DNA of 64,000 nucleotides, taken from Mariprofundaceae bacterium. Its GTDB lineage: Bacteria > Pseudomonadota > Zetaproteobacteria > Mariprofundales > Mariprofundaceae. Numbering within the stretch: the stretch's first letter is position 1; each line of letters starts with the position of its first letter. A program made the position numbers and the translations under genes. The stretch spans positions 1 through 64,000 of the forward strand of contig WFOK01000013.1 of assembly GCA_015488115.1 (NCBI GenBank), given 5' to 3'. Under the pieces are notes generated by a model, which was not told where the DNA came from, did not search any database, and saw nothing but the letters and a program-made list of their open reading frames with translations. Shown here one piece after another: positions 63,284 through 64,000 of this stretch.

Positions 63284-63999
63284 GCGATGGGCACCAGCAT
63301 GAAGGCATAGTCCACGGAATCCTTGACCTCCTCGGGCGGCTCGCACGGCACCCACCGCTGAAACCTTATCCGGATGACCCGATGATTGCCGGACATATCC
63401 GGAACCAGACCGCTGGCGACATGGCCTCGCGGCAATCCAACGACAAGCAGGCCGTAATGGTGGTTCCTGTCCGGCGTAATCTTGTCAGAGCCTTCCACGG
63501 CCTTCCGGTGCTGCCACTGCACATAATCGTTGAACATTTGATCCATCGTCTCAACGGCCTCCAGCAACGGCGTCAGCAGCTTGTGCAAAAGCTCGACGCG
63601 CGCCCCCCGATCCGAGCCGAGAACAGAAAGAAACTGGGGCAGGCACTGCTTGTGGCCAAGCAGATCATGCTTTTTTTGAGCATTGTAATATTGGGAGATC
63701 AGGGCGTCTCGCACGAGGAACTGACTTGCTTCCGAAAGATCCGGCTGCTGCAAGGCGTTCAAATGATGTTCGAGGCGGTTGCATGCCTTGCGTATCGAGG
63801 GAGCGAGGGAAGGATGCTCCTCGGCCAGATGCCCCAGGCTCGTTTGCAGGGAGTCGAGAAGGCCGACGATCTCGCCAAGGGCCGCCTTGCGCCCCATGTC
63901 CCCGAGCAGGGATGCACGAAGATCGCTGGCCGCCTGCAGCCAGGCGAAATCATCCTCGCGCCGCCGGGCGTCATCAAGACAAAACAGCGCGTCGCGCAC
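63280..63999 (-). CDS. zapD: Cell division protein ZapD (5' end outside window)
   Basis: At least 239 residues of ZapD, which cross-links FtsZ filaments. The alpha-helical N-terminal part and the beta-rich C-terminus (RVIRIRFQRWVPCEPP and VDYAFMLVPIA) are recognisable. A GTG lies at the very edge of the window, but the protein likely begins beyond it; E. coli ZapD has about 247 residues, so only a few residues should be missing. Confidence 0.85.
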   Translation of the reverse strand: MRDALFCLDDARRREDDFAWLQAASDLRASLLGDMGRKAALGEIVGLLDSLQTSLGHLAEEHPSLAPSIRKACNRLEHHLNALQQPDLSEASQFLVRDALISQYYNAQKKHDLLGHKQCLPQFLSVLGSDRGARVELLHKLLTPLLEAVETMDQMFNDYVQWQHRKAVEGSDKITPDRNHHYGLLVVGLPRGHVASGLVPDMSGNHRVIRIRFQRWVPCEPPEEVKDSVDYAFMLVPIA

Positions 64000-64000
64000 A

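Overview
The window is a compact, moderately GC-rich bacterial chromosome segment with 73 coding calls and one tRNA gene. Gene content points to Proteobacteria near the beta/gamma/Acidithiobacillia junction. zapD-yacG, ampD, yceF, rhlB, bolA-grxD, fieF and cpdA are beta/gamma-type genes, while hprK-rapZ-EIIA-ptsH-ptsI behind rpoN is the arrangement of betaproteobacteria and acidithiobacilli. I cannot name a genus. There is no rRNA, CRISPR array, insertion sequence, prophage or integrase.

Layout. 1-9.3 kb: a yjdM gene, then a minus-strand operon of an XRE-cupin regulator, six subunits of a complex I/hydrogenase-4-like membrane complex (hyfB-C-E-F-G-I) and a voltage-sensor ion channel. The 'large subunit' has lost most of its nickel-iron ligands, so this is an Ehr-type complex rather than a hydrogenase. 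9.5-21 kb: RNA helicases (rhlE, rhlB), msrB, gmhB-plsC, a ClC transporter-uvrD-arsC-like operon, an AEC transporter and a Bax-like lipoprotein. 21-23.3 kb: a CAT-anticodon tRNA, bolA-grxD, and an unusual GspG-like pseudopilin carrying a long LTPEQIA-type repeat domain.

23.7-30.1 kb: the nitrogen/regulatory PTS cluster rpoN, hpf (long form but split in two frames), ptsN, hprK, rapZ, an EIIA of the mannose family, ptsH and ptsI, all co-directional and mostly overlapping. No sugar permease (EIIB/EIIC) is present, so the phosphorelay is probably regulatory. 30.2-45.3 kb: recG, bioB, a coupled pckA/putative oxygenase/DUF255 operon, an exported rubrerythrin-like protein, a Mut7-C protein, lipA, yqaA, coaD-rsmD and a pair of M16 peptidases (one active, one without the zinc motif).

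45.3-64 kb: purH, a PuuD-like membrane protein divergent from a small membrane protein and a diheme cytochrome coupled to nadK-recN-argA, a MoaB/CinA-like protein, rlmI, cpdA, an AI-2E family permease, a BFD-like ferredoxin, a fatty acid hydroxylase-family protein, ampD, a patatin, fieF, an EF-hand protein, thyA, folA, yceF, a membrane protein, yacG and the 3' part of zapD (cut by the window end).

The most unusual items are the repeat-bearing pseudopilin, the ligand-less hydrogenase-like complex coupled to an ion channel and its own regulator, and the split long-form hibernation factor. Start codons were chosen from ribosome binding sites, overlaps with neighbours and expected family N-termini. 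Family statements come from recognition of motifs, not from database searches.
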